IMG/VR virus record: IMGVR_UViG_3300042485_001292 | Span: 1-28,052 of that record | Source of the DNA: a virus | DNA: 28,052 bases | Strand: one strand, 5' to 3' | In this document: one piece after another, positions 8,427-16,529 of the stretch | Layout of the letters: every line of letters begins with the position of its first letter | How positions within the stretch are numbered: position 1 is the first letter of the stretch | Position numbers and translations under genes: made by a program | Notes under the pieces: generated by a model | The model's input: only the letters and a program-made list of their open reading frames with translations | Database searches by the model: none | What the model was told of the DNA's origin: nothing

Positions 8427-8831
8427 ATGGCCGCAATCAACACAGGCACGGAATGCAAGTTTGGCATTGAAGACACCTCCATCGGTGAGCTTTTCGTGCA
8501 ATCCTACTCGGTGAACGCTACGTTCAACCTTTCTGGCTTAGTGGCTGATGAGCAAGGCGTGACTCAAACCGCCCGCTACGACGACCGGAAGACCGAGCTG
8601 ACTGTTGACGGCATTTGCAAGACCTCTGGCATGCCAGTCATGGGCGGTGCTTTGACTTTTACTGTCAATGTGGACACCGCTTATAACGATGGCGGAGACG
8701 CAACTACGGACTTTGTCGGCACCATTACTGCCATCACCCAGAAGGGTTCAAATAAGGACTTCACATCGGTTTCGGTTACTGCCGTTGCCTACGAGGATGT
8801 CCCTGCTGTTGCTCCTGCTCCTCCTCCTTAA
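8427..8831 (+). CDS. Probable major tail tube protein
   Basis: The 134-residue beta-rich protein sits between the terminator candidate and the tail-assembly chaperone candidate, the normal place of the tube gene (lambda V). Strands such as LFVQSYSVNATFNLS, KTELTVDGIC, LTFTVNVDTAY and FTSVSVTAVAYEDV fit the tube beta-sandwich/barrel pattern. The C-terminus ends in a short Pro/Ala tail (VPAVAPAPPP). Codons are somewhat less C-biased than in the preceding genes. At 134 residues it is small for a tube protein, so a decoration or structural alternative cannot be excluded. Confidence 0.55.
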   Translation: MAAINTGTECKFGIEDTSIGELFVQSYSVNATFNLSGLVADEQGVTQTARYDDRKTELTVDGICKTSGMPVMGGALTFTVNVDTAYNDGGDATTDFVGTITAITQKGSNKDFTSVSVTAVAYEDVPAVAPAPPP

Positions 8832-8865
8832 TTGACCCAGCCCCAAGCAGGGGCATAGTCCAGGC

Positions 8866-9435
8866 GTGGACCATCGCTTTCTAAACGCTTACATCGACCC
8901 GGCTCCCTTCAAGTTGCTGGGTCGTTCGCTTTATCCGTGGTGCCTCAAGTACCGCGTGCGACTGATGGCCTTTAAGTCCCCGCTGATCACGGGGGAACGC
9001 GGCATCACCCCCGCCGACCTTATCTTCGCCTGTCAGGTATGCGCCGAAGAACCCCTTGGGGAGATTGGCTGGATTGATAAAATCCGCATCTCAGCCCTAA
9101 ACCATAACCCCGCCAAGTTTGAAGCCCTGCTTAACGCCTTCGCCGGCTACATCCTAGTCCACGACTGGCCCAAGTTCTGGGAGCAAGACAAGAGCAAGAG
9201 CGGAGGGGAGACGGGCGTCCCTTGGCCCTTGGCCATCGTCGTCAACCTGATTGCGTCGGGGATCCCAGAGCAGCGGGCTTGGGAAATGCCGGAGTGCCAA
9301 GCCATCTGGCTTAACTCTGCCCTGGCAATCCGCAAGGGGGTTGAAGTCAAGATAATGACCCCCGAGGAGGAGGCCTTTATGGAGTCCCAGAGGGCAAAAT
9401 CTGCTTCCAATCCAGCAAAGGAGAAGACCTCCTGA
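8866..9435 (+). CDS. Probable tail assembly chaperone
   Basis: The 189-residue product starts with GTG. It is rich in aromatic and hydrophobic residues (SLYPWCLKYRVRLMAFKSPL; WPLAIVVNLIASGIP) and ends in a charged, flexible tail (TPEEEAFMESQRAKS). It lies between the presumed tube protein and the tape-measure candidate, where tailed phages encode G/GT-type chaperones that coat the tape measure. I see no clear slippery heptamer or second overlapping frame, so a lambda-style programmed frameshift is not supported. The assignment is from synteny. Confidence 0.45.
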   Translation: MDHRFLNAYIDPAPFKLLGRSLYPWCLKYRVRLMAFKSPLITGERGITPADLIFACQVCAEEPLGEIGWIDKIRISALNHNPAKFEALLNAFAGYILVHDWPKFWEQDKSKSGGETGVPWPLAIVVNLIASGIPEQRAWEMPECQAIWLNSALAIRKGVEVKIMTPEEEAFMESQRAKSASNPAKEKTS

Positions 9436-9436
9436 C

Positions 9437-10306
9437 ATGGCTCAATCCCTCGAAGTAAACATCAAGACGACCTCGGACGTCCCGCAGGCTATGGACAAGG
9501 CCAAGACGGCTGTCAGCGGTCTCGGCGCTCAGATTGACGGCATCGGCAAAAAGTTTTCAGACGTCCCGAAGGCCACCGAAAAAGCTAAGACGGCTGTCAG
9601 CGGTCTCGGCGCTCAGATTGACGGCATCGGCAAGAAGTTCTCCACCTCGTTTAAGGATATCTTCCTGTCCTTCCTTGGGCCGATGGCAATCCTCACGACC
9701 GTCCTTGGCTTGATTGGCAAGATAATCGCTGACAACCAAAGAAAGCAACAAGAGGCCAACCAAGCGGCCATCGATGGAACGAATAATTTAATGTCGGCGC
9801 AGGACAACTACTACGCCAACAAGAGGGCCAATGAGCAGAAGACTGTAGAAGACACAGAACAGGCAAACAAGCAACGCATCCAAACCACGCTCAACTTCAT
9901 CAATGAAGACCCTCGCGGTGAACAACTTTTCCAAGATTACATGAACCGAAAAATCGGCGACCGCAGGACAGTCGCAGAAGGTTTTCCGCGCAGAGGATAT
10001 AACGTTTCCTTGGATAAGGAGGTTCAGGATAAGGTCCAAGCCCTCATCGCCGAAGACATTAAGAAGAACCCTCAACTGACGACCCAAAAGTCACCGACAT
10101 CTTTTAGGGGGCCCGAAGGTTTCAGCAACGTCGTCGGCGTCGGCGCCAATCCCGTCATCGAGGCCATGACCCTTCAGCTCGAAGAAGCCCGCAAGCAGAC
10201 TGCCCTCCTTGAGTCCTTGAACAGCAAGCAACCCGGCGGCGGCGTCCCTGTGGACTTTACCAAAACTCCCTCAACAAATAATCCCTCACTTAGAGGCGGT
10301 AAATAA
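9437..10306 (+). CDS. Short tape-measure-like tail protein with internal duplication
   Basis: The 289-residue protein is placed where a tape measure protein belongs. Two adjacent 28-residue repeats (residues 14-41 and 42-69, sharing KAKTAVSGLGAQIDGIGKKF) are followed by a hydrophobic segment (~72-95, IFLSFLGPMAILTTVLGLIG), a long helical charged stretch and a Pro/Gly-rich C-terminus. Amphipathic repeats plus a hydrophobic segment are typical of tape measures, but the length is very short: at about 1.5 Angstrom per residue it would set a tail near 40 nm. It could instead be a minor tail or ejection protein. The start is one base after the upstream stop. Confidence 0.5.
   Translation: MAQSLEVNIKTTSDVPQAMDKAKTAVSGLGAQIDGIGKKFSDVPKATEKAKTAVSGLGAQIDGIGKKFSTSFKDIFLSFLGPMAILTTVLGLIGKIIADNQRKQQEANQAAIDGTNNLMSAQDNYYANKRANEQKTVEDTEQANKQRIQTTLNFINEDPRGEQLFQDYMNRKIGDRRTVAEGFPRRGYNVSLDKEVQDKVQALIAEDIKKNPQLTTQKSPTSFRGPEGFSNVVGVGANPVIEAMTLQLEEARKQTALLESLNSKQPGGGVPVDFTKTPSTNNPSLRGGK
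9476..9643 (+). repeat. Two tandem 84-bp repeats inside the tape-measure candidate
   Basis: Unit 1 is 9476-9559 and unit 2 is 9560-9643. A 47-base block (9503-9549 and 9587-9633) is identical, while the first ~27 bases and the last codons have diverged mainly at synonymous or conservative positions. In-frame duplication of 28 codons is a known way to lengthen tape measures. Confidence 0.95.
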
Positions 10307-10315
10307 TTTACACAT

Positions 10316-11176
10316 ATGGCACTCGTAGACACAGGAAACACTCTTGAAACCCCGCTCATTCAGCCGGGCTGGACGGTCGTCTCTGACGGCTTTGGCCTGA
10401 ACACCTCGGTCACAGTCTATAAATGCGATCACACTACCGATCTGGAGGACTTCCTCGTCAAGGGCACCGCTCACCCCGACGAGGCATATACCTACCTTAA
10501 ACTGGACAAGTGGCGCATCAGTTGGGACTCGCTCGGGATTGCCACGGTCACCGTTGACTATTGCGGCATCGAGCCTGGAGTCGGTGAAGCGTTAACTCTT
10601 ACCAAGCCGAACATCTCATCTTCCAACGGGCTGACCAGCGAACCCCTGACCTCGCATCCTAACTTCTTTTCTGGACCTACTCCAGCGACTGGTTATGGTG
10701 GTACGCTTGCCGGCCCTGCTCCGTATACCCTCAGTCCAATCGGTCCTTCCGTCGCGTCCAAGGAAACAGGCAAGGCCCAGCAATCATACATCGGTCTGAA
10801 CGGCGCTTGCTTTGAGTCTGCGACTGGAGGTCGCTTCATCGGCTTCGTCAACCCATCAACGCCCAGCCTCTACGGCAAGACCAACTATCTTGCAACGGTC
10901 ACCGCTTACTCTGGGGTAGTCTACAGTTCCGTAATCTCAAACGTCCAAGCGCTGCTTGCCCTGCTCAACACGGCGACATCAACGGACTCATGGGGTGTAT
11001 TCAAGCTCCTTCCTGCTTGGGCACCCAAAGGAACGGTCGCTGGCGTAGGTCACGTTAACCTACTGTCGCAAGTAAACGTCGAGGAGTTCGGTGCCCTCTA
11101 CAAAATCAACTACGAAATCCGTTATTCAAAGACAGGCTGGTCCAACCGCGTCTACATCAACATCGCCGCAACTTAA
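10316..11176 (+). CDS. Unrecognised tail-tip/virion protein A
   Basis: I do not recognise this 286-residue protein. It is rich in Ser/Thr/Gly/Pro and predicted strands. The N-terminal ~85 residues (GWTVVSDGFGLNTSVTVYKC, then WRISWDSLGIATVTVDYCGI) look like a compact beta domain. A Gly/Pro-rich loop region follows (SGPTPATGYGGTLAGPAPYT), and the C-terminal part (GHVNLLSQVNVEEFGALYKINYEIRYS) looks strand-rich. There is no signal peptide or enzyme motif. Its stop overlaps the next ATG by one base (TAATG), so the two are probably co-produced. Position after the tape-measure candidate suggests a distal-tail or baseplate component, but no Dit motif is visible. Confidence 0.7.
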   Translation: MALVDTGNTLETPLIQPGWTVVSDGFGLNTSVTVYKCDHTTDLEDFLVKGTAHPDEAYTYLKLDKWRISWDSLGIATVTVDYCGIEPGVGEALTLTKPNISSSNGLTSEPLTSHPNFFSGPTPATGYGGTLAGPAPYTLSPIGPSVASKETGKAQQSYIGLNGACFESATGGRFIGFVNPSTPSLYGKTNYLATVTAYSGVVYSSVISNVQALLALLNTATSTDSWGVFKLLPAWAPKGTVAGVGHVNLLSQVNVEEFGALYKINYEIRYSKTGWSNRVYINIAAT

Positions 11177-12117
11177 TGAGCATCCAACCAGGAGTAGGGT
11201 TCAACTTTAAGTCGTCCAACCACGGCACCACGCTGGACATCGACCAACCTTGGTCTTCCCTAATCCCTGTCCTTCCTGCCGATCTGGTGCCGGGCGGTGG
11301 CGGTGAACCCGATAACAGCGGAGGCGACAACCCAAACAAGTTCACCTTCACGAAATTGCGGGTCATCTGTCGGACGGCTAATACAGGCGGCGACCCAGTA
11401 ACTTCTTGCCTCCGCGAGTATAACCTAATCGGGATGGCGGTCTACCCGACTGGAAGCAAGACGGCCCCGACGATAGTCAACGCAGACCTAATTGACAATG
11501 GCTCAACGTTCACCCTCGTCCCGCCCGTATCCCCAGCCACGACCAAGGAGTACGTCTTCAGCGTCATCCTTAACCACTATAACATCGCAAGCGGTACGTT
11601 AAGCGCTGGCCTGCCTTACGCGGCCTTGATGGAGGTCGGCGGTGATGCATACACTAAGACCACCCCATTTGAGTTTGAGGCCGCGTGCGACTATCAGGAG
11701 TTCTTTCAAATCTCCCGACTGTCATTGCTTGGCATCCCAGACCCCCTTGACCCCTACAATCCAGAGGCAAGCACCTACTTCTGGGTTACGCACGCAGACA
11801 CCATCGACACGGAGACATTTAATCCGATGCCTTACAAGCTGAAGAACTACAACTGCCAGCGTCTAAGGATTGCGACCATCTCCTGGAACAGCACGACCAG
11901 CGCTTGGGTCGTAACCCAGCACCTTGTCGGCCCAATCACCATTCCTTATAATATCTTCAACGGAGGCATCTACGAAATCAGGACCTCCGAAACTGACCCA
12001 ACTTGGTTTACGACTCCAAACAACGAGACCGAGCAACAAGAATGGGAGGGTGCCTACTCGGACTCTACCAAGTGGTCTGGCAGCGGAACCAACCCAACCC
12101 AGTCCATCTCGGTCTGA
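11176..12117 (+). CDS. Unrecognised tail-tip/virion protein B
   Basis: The 313-residue protein is coupled to the preceding gene. It is beta-rich with a Gly-rich loop near residues 38-52 (VPGGGGEPDNSGGDNPN) and aromatic-rich strands (YFWVTHADTIDTETF; RLRIATISWNSTTSAWVVTQ). The C-terminus is acidic and polar (NNETEQQEWEGAYSDSTKW). There is no catalytic motif or signal peptide. Its position between the tape-measure region and the fibre genes suggests a tail-tip or adhesin-adaptor role; that is inference only. The usual large tail-tip protein (lambda J or Tal-like) is absent from this genome. Confidence 0.7.
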   Translation: MSIQPGVGFNFKSSNHGTTLDIDQPWSSLIPVLPADLVPGGGGEPDNSGGDNPNKFTFTKLRVICRTANTGGDPVTSCLREYNLIGMAVYPTGSKTAPTIVNADLIDNGSTFTLVPPVSPATTKEYVFSVILNHYNIASGTLSAGLPYAALMEVGGDAYTKTTPFEFEAACDYQEFFQISRLSLLGIPDPLDPYNPEASTYFWVTHADTIDTETFNPMPYKLKNYNCQRLRIATISWNSTTSAWVVTQHLVGPITIPYNIFNGGIYEIRTSETDPTWFTTPNNETEQQEWEGAYSDSTKWSGSGTNPTQSISV

Positions 12118-12160
12118 CCCCCCCACCCCCCCCTTCCAATCCCGCCATCATTAAGACGCC

Positions 12161-12475
12161 ATGACTTGCTCGACCTCAGTAACCTTCAAGCGCGGCACGA
12201 CCTTCGCGGGGACCGTCACCTACACCCCCCAAGCCGGCGGCCCTGCTAATCTTCTGACGACCACGGTCACCTCGTCCATCATCGACGCCGCCAATCAGGT
12301 CTACCCGACCACGATCACGATGGCTGGGGACGGCCTTTCCTTCGTGGCCTCCTACAGCCCGACCGCCAACTGGACGCTCGGGTCGGCCCGCTGGGACATC
12401 AAGTTCGCCTACGGCACGACGGTCTTCTACTCGGAGACCATGCGCCTCAACGTCATCGACCAAGTCACCGCCTAA
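12161..12475 (+). CDS. Small beta-sandwich tail protein preceding the fibre
   Basis: The 104-residue protein shows a pattern common in N-terminal baseplate/fibre adaptor domains: a strand with FKRGTTFAGTVTYT, ANLLTTTVTSSIID, YPTTITMAGDGLSFVASY and a final WDIKFAYGTTVFYSETMRLNVI. This resembles the BppU-type 'drive-through' Ig-like fold (family likeness inferred by eye). It ends two bases before the fibre ATG, so it may connect the fibre to the tail tip. C-rich homopolymer runs (7 and 8 C) lie just upstream at 12118-12133. Confidence 0.5.
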   Translation: MTCSTSVTFKRGTTFAGTVTYTPQAGGPANLLTTTVTSSIIDAANQVYPTTITMAGDGLSFVASYSPTANWTLGSARWDIKFAYGTTVFYSETMRLNVIDQVTA

Positions 12476-12477
12476 TC

Positions 12478-15237
12478 ATGTCCATCTCCATCTCTTCCGA
12501 GGTTCTTGGGACGCTCTCGGTCACGGTGGCGGAGACGACGGGGACGCTTGAGGTTGCCGTCCTTGCGACCGCCCCTGCCGTCCTGTCGGTGGAACTCGGG
12601 ACGCCCGGCCCTGCTGCGACGGTTGCCGTCGGCACGACTACGACCCTTGCTTCTGGCTTAAATGCCACGGTGGTCAACTCAGGCACCTCCCTCGCGGCGG
12701 TCTTCGACTTCGGCATCCCCGCTGGGGCCACGGGTGCGACTGGGGCTACGGGCGCCACGGGTGCAGGAGTTGCCGTTGGCGGTACTACAGGGCAAGTCCT
12801 GACCAAGGTCAGCGGAACGAACTACGACACGACCTGGACGACCCCAGCGGACTCAGCTACTTGGGGCAACATCACCGGCACCCTGTCCGCCCAGACGGAT
12901 CTATACACCGCACTTGAGGACAAACTTCCCTTGGCTGGCGGGACGATGGACGCCAACGCCAACATCTATTTAAGCACCGCCACCTATGACTCCCTCGTCA
13001 GCGGTGAAGTCTTTGGCGTAGAACTTAGCGCTGACCCTGAACAGAACGCCTCCCTGTCATTCAATAACGTAAGGGTGCAGGATGGTGCTGGCACGATGGA
13101 GATGCGGGCCGGTGGCTTGACCTTCCCAGACGCCAGCGTCCAGACCACGGCTGGCATCTCAGACGCTCCAAGCGATGGCTCCCAGTACGCCCGAGAGGAC
13201 GCTGCTTGGACTGTCATCATCCCAGGAGACCGCTACCTGACGACCTCGACGACCAGCAACACCGTCAGCAACGGGAACAAGACCTTTACGATTGGCACGG
13301 GCTTGTCGTACACGCCGACCCAGAACATCACGATTTCCTACGACGCCTCCAACCATATGCATGGCGAAGTGCTGACCTACAACTCCGGCACAGGCGTGTT
13401 GACCGTGGACGTGAACCACCACACGGGGTCTGGCACCTATACCTCTTGGGTCGTCAATGTAGGCGGCGTAACCCCTGCGGCATCGGTGGCATGGGGTAGC
13501 ATCACCGGCACGCTCAGCTCGCAGACCGACCTCCAGACCGCGCTTAACGCCAAGGCTCCTCTGGCCTCACCGACCTTCACGGGAACGGTGACCATCCCTG
13601 CGGGGGCTTCCATCTCTGGCTTTGCTCCCCTGGCATCCCCTACCTTCACGGGCGACCCTCGCTCGGTTACCCCTGCGACTGGAGACAACGATACCTCCAT
13701 CGCAACGACGGCCTTCGTCAAGAACCAGAGTTACGTCACAAGCAGCACCCTAAGCAGCGCCCTTGCGGTCTACGCCCTGCAAAACGGCTCTACGGCCTTC
13801 TCGGTTACTGGTGCCAGCATCAAGTCATTTGACGGCTCGGACAACTTTGCGGCTTTGGATCAGGGCGTGCTGAACTTCGGCAACACCTCCACGCCTTCGG
13901 GTATCGTCATCAACGGCTCGTCCATCACCTTCGCGGATGCGACCGTCCAGACCACGGCTGCGGTGGCCGGCGTCCCCGAAGCTCCGATTGACGGCACGAC
14001 CTACGGACGACTGAACGGAACCTGGACGGCTGTCGGCGGTAGCGGACTTGGGACTGTCACCTACTCTAGCCCTTACCTCTACGACACCGTCGGCGCGGCT
14101 AACATCAGCACGATTGACCTTGGTTCTGGTAGCCTAACCGCAAACCAAGTGTTTGCTGGAAATGTCACCTTGGACTCAACGGGTGTTCTCCTTGCTCCTT
14201 CCTCCGGCGCGGTGATCACTTTCCCAGATACCACTACGCAGTCCACGGCCCCGCACGACATCCCCTTTGGCGGTGCTACGGGTACCGTACTTACCAAGAA
14301 CTCTGCGACCGACTACGATGTGTCGTGGGTTGCTCCAAGCGGTGGCGGTGGTGGCGTGGACATCCAGACCTTCGGTTCGTCCACGACCAGCGGTTCATTC
14401 ACCTGGACAAAGCCCGCGAATGCTAAATGGGTTGAGATTTATCTCTGGGGGTCTGGCGGTGGCGGTGGCTCTGGTGCTAAACAAGCTACAACTTCAATCC
14501 GATCTGGAGGTTCTGGCGGTGGAGGAGGCACTTTTCTATATGAAAGAATTAACGCCGAAAAACTTGGAAGCACAGAAACTGTCGTGGTTGCAGCTGGTGC
14601 GGCTGGTGTAGCAGGAAGAACTACCGACAATACAAACGGAATTACAGGAAACTCTGTAACTACGGCCACTTCTTTTTCCATTTACAGAGCCACCAACGGA
14701 AGCAACGGAAGTGCTGGAAATAATATTGGCTCTTCTTCTGGTGGAACTTCCAAGAGTTCTCAAAATAGCATTTATACCTTAAGCGGATATGGTGCTGGTG
14801 GAAATGGAAACACCGCAAATGGTGGTGCCGCTACTTCGCAAGGTGGTGTTATCCATGTTCCTACTGGTGGCGGCGGTGGTGCAGGCGCTCTAGCCAATGT
14901 GACCACAAATGCTTCGGGTGGCATTGGCGGTCAGATTGGTAGCCCACTTGCTGGCTCTGGCTCTTATGTGACCATTTCCGGTGGTTCTGGTGGATCGACA
15001 TTAGGCGTTGCGGCAACCGCTGGAACTTCTGCTACCACGAATTACACCCAAGCCGGAACAGGCGGCGGCGGTGGCTTTTATCGCACAGGACAGTCGGGCG
15101 GAAATGGCGCGCCGGGCGGCTGGCCTGGAGGTGGCGGCGGGGGCGGTGGAGCCGCCGATAATGGCGCAGGAATTTCAAGCGGAGCAGGTGCAGCAGGCGC
15201 CAACGGCTTTGTGGTCGTTGTGACCTATTGCGGATAA
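12478..15237 (+). CDS. Tail fibre with collagen-like segment and glycine-rich receptor-binding C-terminus
   Basis: This 919-residue mosaic protein is the probable host-recognition fibre. Features in order: a beta-rich N-terminus; a collagen-like (GAT)n stretch at ~82-97; GQVLTK...WTTP at ~100-120; fibre repeats WGNITGTLSAQTDL (~129) and WGSITGTLSSQTDL (~339); APLASPTFTG units (~357-395); three FxDxTxQTTA-type modules (~220, ~488, ~586); a second TVLTK...SWVAP unit (~600); then a domain opening with FTWTKPANAKWVEIYLWGSG (~640) and glycine-rich to the end. Such glycine-rich ends bind receptors in some phages. The C-terminal third uses more A/T-ending codons than the rest, suggesting transfer. 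Confidence 0.9.
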   Translation: MSISISSEVLGTLSVTVAETTGTLEVAVLATAPAVLSVELGTPGPAATVAVGTTTTLASGLNATVVNSGTSLAAVFDFGIPAGATGATGATGATGAGVAVGGTTGQVLTKVSGTNYDTTWTTPADSATWGNITGTLSAQTDLYTALEDKLPLAGGTMDANANIYLSTATYDSLVSGEVFGVELSADPEQNASLSFNNVRVQDGAGTMEMRAGGLTFPDASVQTTAGISDAPSDGSQYAREDAAWTVIIPGDRYLTTSTTSNTVSNGNKTFTIGTGLSYTPTQNITISYDASNHMHGEVLTYNSGTGVLTVDVNHHTGSGTYTSWVVNVGGVTPAASVAWGSITGTLSSQTDLQTALNAKAPLASPTFTGTVTIPAGASISGFAPLASPTFTGDPRSVTPATGDNDTSIATTAFVKNQSYVTSSTLSSALAVYALQNGSTAFSVTGASIKSFDGSDNFAALDQGVLNFGNTSTPSGIVINGSSITFADATVQTTAAVAGVPEAPIDGTTYGRLNGTWTAVGGSGLGTVTYSSPYLYDTVGAANISTIDLGSGSLTANQVFAGNVTLDSTGVLLAPSSGAVITFPDTTTQSTAPHDIPFGGATGTVLTKNSATDYDVSWVAPSGGGGGVDIQTFGSSTTSGSFTWTKPANAKWVEIYLWGSGGGGGSGAKQATTSIRSGGSGGGGGTFLYERINAEKLGSTETVVVAAGAAGVAGRTTDNTNGITGNSVTTATSFSIYRATNGSNGSAGNNIGSSSGGTSKSSQNSIYTLSGYGAGGNGNTANGGAATSQGGVIHVPTGGGGGAGALANVTTNASGGIGGQIGSPLAGSGSYVTISGGSGGSTLGVAATAGTSATTNYTQAGTGGGGGFYRTGQSGGNGAPGGWPGGGGGGGGAADNGAGISSGAGAAGANGFVVVVTYCG

Positions 15238-15249
15238 TACTTTAAACCT

Positions 15250-15468
15250 ATGCCCTACACCGACCAAAACAACCTTGTCTGGACTCGTTCCGAAGACCTC
15301 ACCTCCATCACTTGCGAAGACGGACGCCAAGTCCTCGGCAACCCCGAGATGACGGACGAGTATCTCGTCAGCGTTGCCTACCAATCTGCCGAACCCGTCA
15401 AGACGGACGCAGATCGCATCGCCGAACTCGAAGCCCAGCTCGCCGCCCTCCTGGCTAAACTCTCATGA
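15250..15468 (+). CDS. Small protein with C-terminal coiled coil
   Basis: The 72-residue product directly follows the fibre. Residues 1-45 form a small domain (DQNNLVWTRSEDLTSITCED), and residues ~50-72 are a heptad-like helix (DADRIAELEAQLAALLAKL). It has no signal peptide or TM segment. Small proteins with such trimeric-looking helices behind fibre genes can be fibre chaperones or accessory virion proteins; this is only a positional inference. The stop overlaps the next ATG (ATGA at 15465). Confidence 0.65.
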   Translation: MPYTDQNNLVWTRSEDLTSITCEDGRQVLGNPEMTDEYLVSVAYQSAEPVKTDADRIAELEAQLAALLAKLS

Positions 15469-15644
15469 ACGAACCACGCAGTCTTAACCTAAAGGCCGGG
15501 CAGACCATCGTCCTGCACGACGGCTCCAAAGTCCTCCTGCGGGCCGTAGCCGCCAAGGATACCCGGTACTTCACCGCGTGGCTGTCCATCATCGGCACCG
15601 AGGCCGAAGTGAACGCCAAGGTCACCGAACTCAAACTTTCCTAA
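15465..15644 (+). CDS. Small hypothetical protein, 59 residues
   Basis: The ATG overlaps the previous TGA (ATGA), indicating translational coupling. The codon pattern matches the neighbours (GCC, ACC, CTC, ATC). The product has a beta-like core (TIVLHDGSKVLLRAVAAKDT; YFTAWLSIIG) and a short C-terminal helix. No family is recognised and no membrane segment is visible. It is probably part of the same accessory set as the coiled-coil protein before it. Confidence 0.65.
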   Translation: MNEPRSLNLKAGQTIVLHDGSKVLLRAVAAKDTRYFTAWLSIIGTEAEVNAKVTELKLS

Positions 15645-15647
15645 CCT

Positions 15648-15788
15648 ATGTCCTACCTCATCCTCTTCATCACCGGCCTCCTCATCGGTTTCGTCGCTGG
15701 CCTTCTCGTTTACAGAAAGCACTCCGACCGCCTCAAGTCCACCGAGGACAAGGGCAAGACCATCATCGACGCGCTGAAGGGTCGCTGA
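15648..15788 (+). CDS. Single-TM small membrane protein (46 residues)
   Basis: The protein has one N-terminal hydrophobic span (residues ~3-22, ILFITGLLIGFVAGLLVY) followed by a basic-to-mixed cytoplasmic-looking tail (RKHSDRLKSTEDKGKT). It starts three bases after the previous stop and precedes the lysis-type membrane genes. A role as a small holin, antiholin or membrane anchor is possible, but nothing in the sequence fixes it. The start context is CTAACCTATG, without Shine-Dalgarno. Confidence 0.65.
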   Translation: MSYLILFITGLLIGFVAGLLVYRKHSDRLKSTEDKGKTIIDALKGR

Positions 15789-15815
15789 CCTTAAAACGGT
15801 TAAGACCAATTTACG

Positions 15816-16529
15816 ATGCATCGCATTTTGGTCATCTCTCTTCTCCTGGCTGGATGTGCCACGACTCCGCCTGTCCCTGAACCTGTCCCGCAGGAGGGGA
15901 CGCTGGACGTCGTCGGCAAGAAGGAGGACAAGTTGGAGTCCCGCACCTCCGCCGCCGTTGCCGTAGCCAAGGCCAACGCAGACCAACCCGCCATCGTCCG
16001 TGCCGAGTTAACGGTGGCTGAGGCAGGCTTGCCTCCCCCGTCCGCTGCCGACCTACTCTACGCCCAAGCCCGGGCCGCCAAGGCCGACCCTAAGGCCTAC
16101 GAGTCCAGCATCGCCAATGCCGCCAAGGCCAAGGCCGACATCGACGCCATGTGGCACAAGCTCGAAGCCGAGCAGAAACAGAACGCCGAGGTCATGTCGA
16201 AGATGGTCGGTGAAATCGACACGTTAAAGAAACAGGTCGAAGAGGCAAAGAAGGAAGGCCAGCGGAACCTATACGCAATGGTCGCCGCAGGGATGATGGT
16301 CCTCGGTGGTTTCGCCATCGCCTTCGGTCGGGTGATGATCGGGGCTGGCCTCCTCGTCTCTGGGGTCTGCATCGGCGCCGTTCCCTTCCTCCTCGACTCG
16401 CCTTGGTTCCTGCCGTCCGTGGGCGGTCTCTTCCTTGTCGGCCTCCTCCTCGGGGGCTGGCACCTCTACAGCGGACACCTCAACAAATCCCATGGCCCTC
16501 AAGAAAAAGATAAAAATCAAGGAGGCTAG
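15816..16529 (+). CDS. Lipoprotein with periplasmic coiled coil and three C-terminal TM segments (unimolecular-spanin-like)
   Basis: The 237-residue protein begins with a lipoprotein signal, RILVISLLLAGC, lipobox L11-A12-G13-C14, followed by a Pro-rich linker (TTPPVPEPVPQ). Ala at +2 favours the outer membrane under the E. coli rule. Residues ~75-150 are helical/coiled coil (IDAMWHKLEAEQKQNAEVMSK). Three hydrophobic spans follow at ~152-171, 173-192 and 200-218, then a polar tail. An outer-membrane lipid anchor joined by a coiled coil to inner-membrane spans is the layout of unimolecular spanins (T1 gp11 type), which normally have one TM. It lies next to a holin gene. The 3' end overlaps the metallopeptidase gene by 38 bases. 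Confidence 0.75.
   Translation: MHRILVISLLLAGCATTPPVPEPVPQEGTLDVVGKKEDKLESRTSAAVAVAKANADQPAIVRAELTVAEAGLPPPSAADLLYAQARAAKADPKAYESSIANAAKAKADIDAMWHKLEAEQKQNAEVMSKMVGEIDTLKKQVEEAKKEGQRNLYAMVAAGMMVLGGFAIAFGRVMIGAGLLVSGVCIGAVPFLLDSPWFLPSVGGLFLVGLLLGGWHLYSGHLNKSHGPQEKDKNQGG

Noticed and set aside
8866-9440. Programmed frameshift of a G/GT chaperone
   Set aside because: I found no clear slippery heptamer near the end and no overlapping second frame before the tape-measure candidate at 9437.
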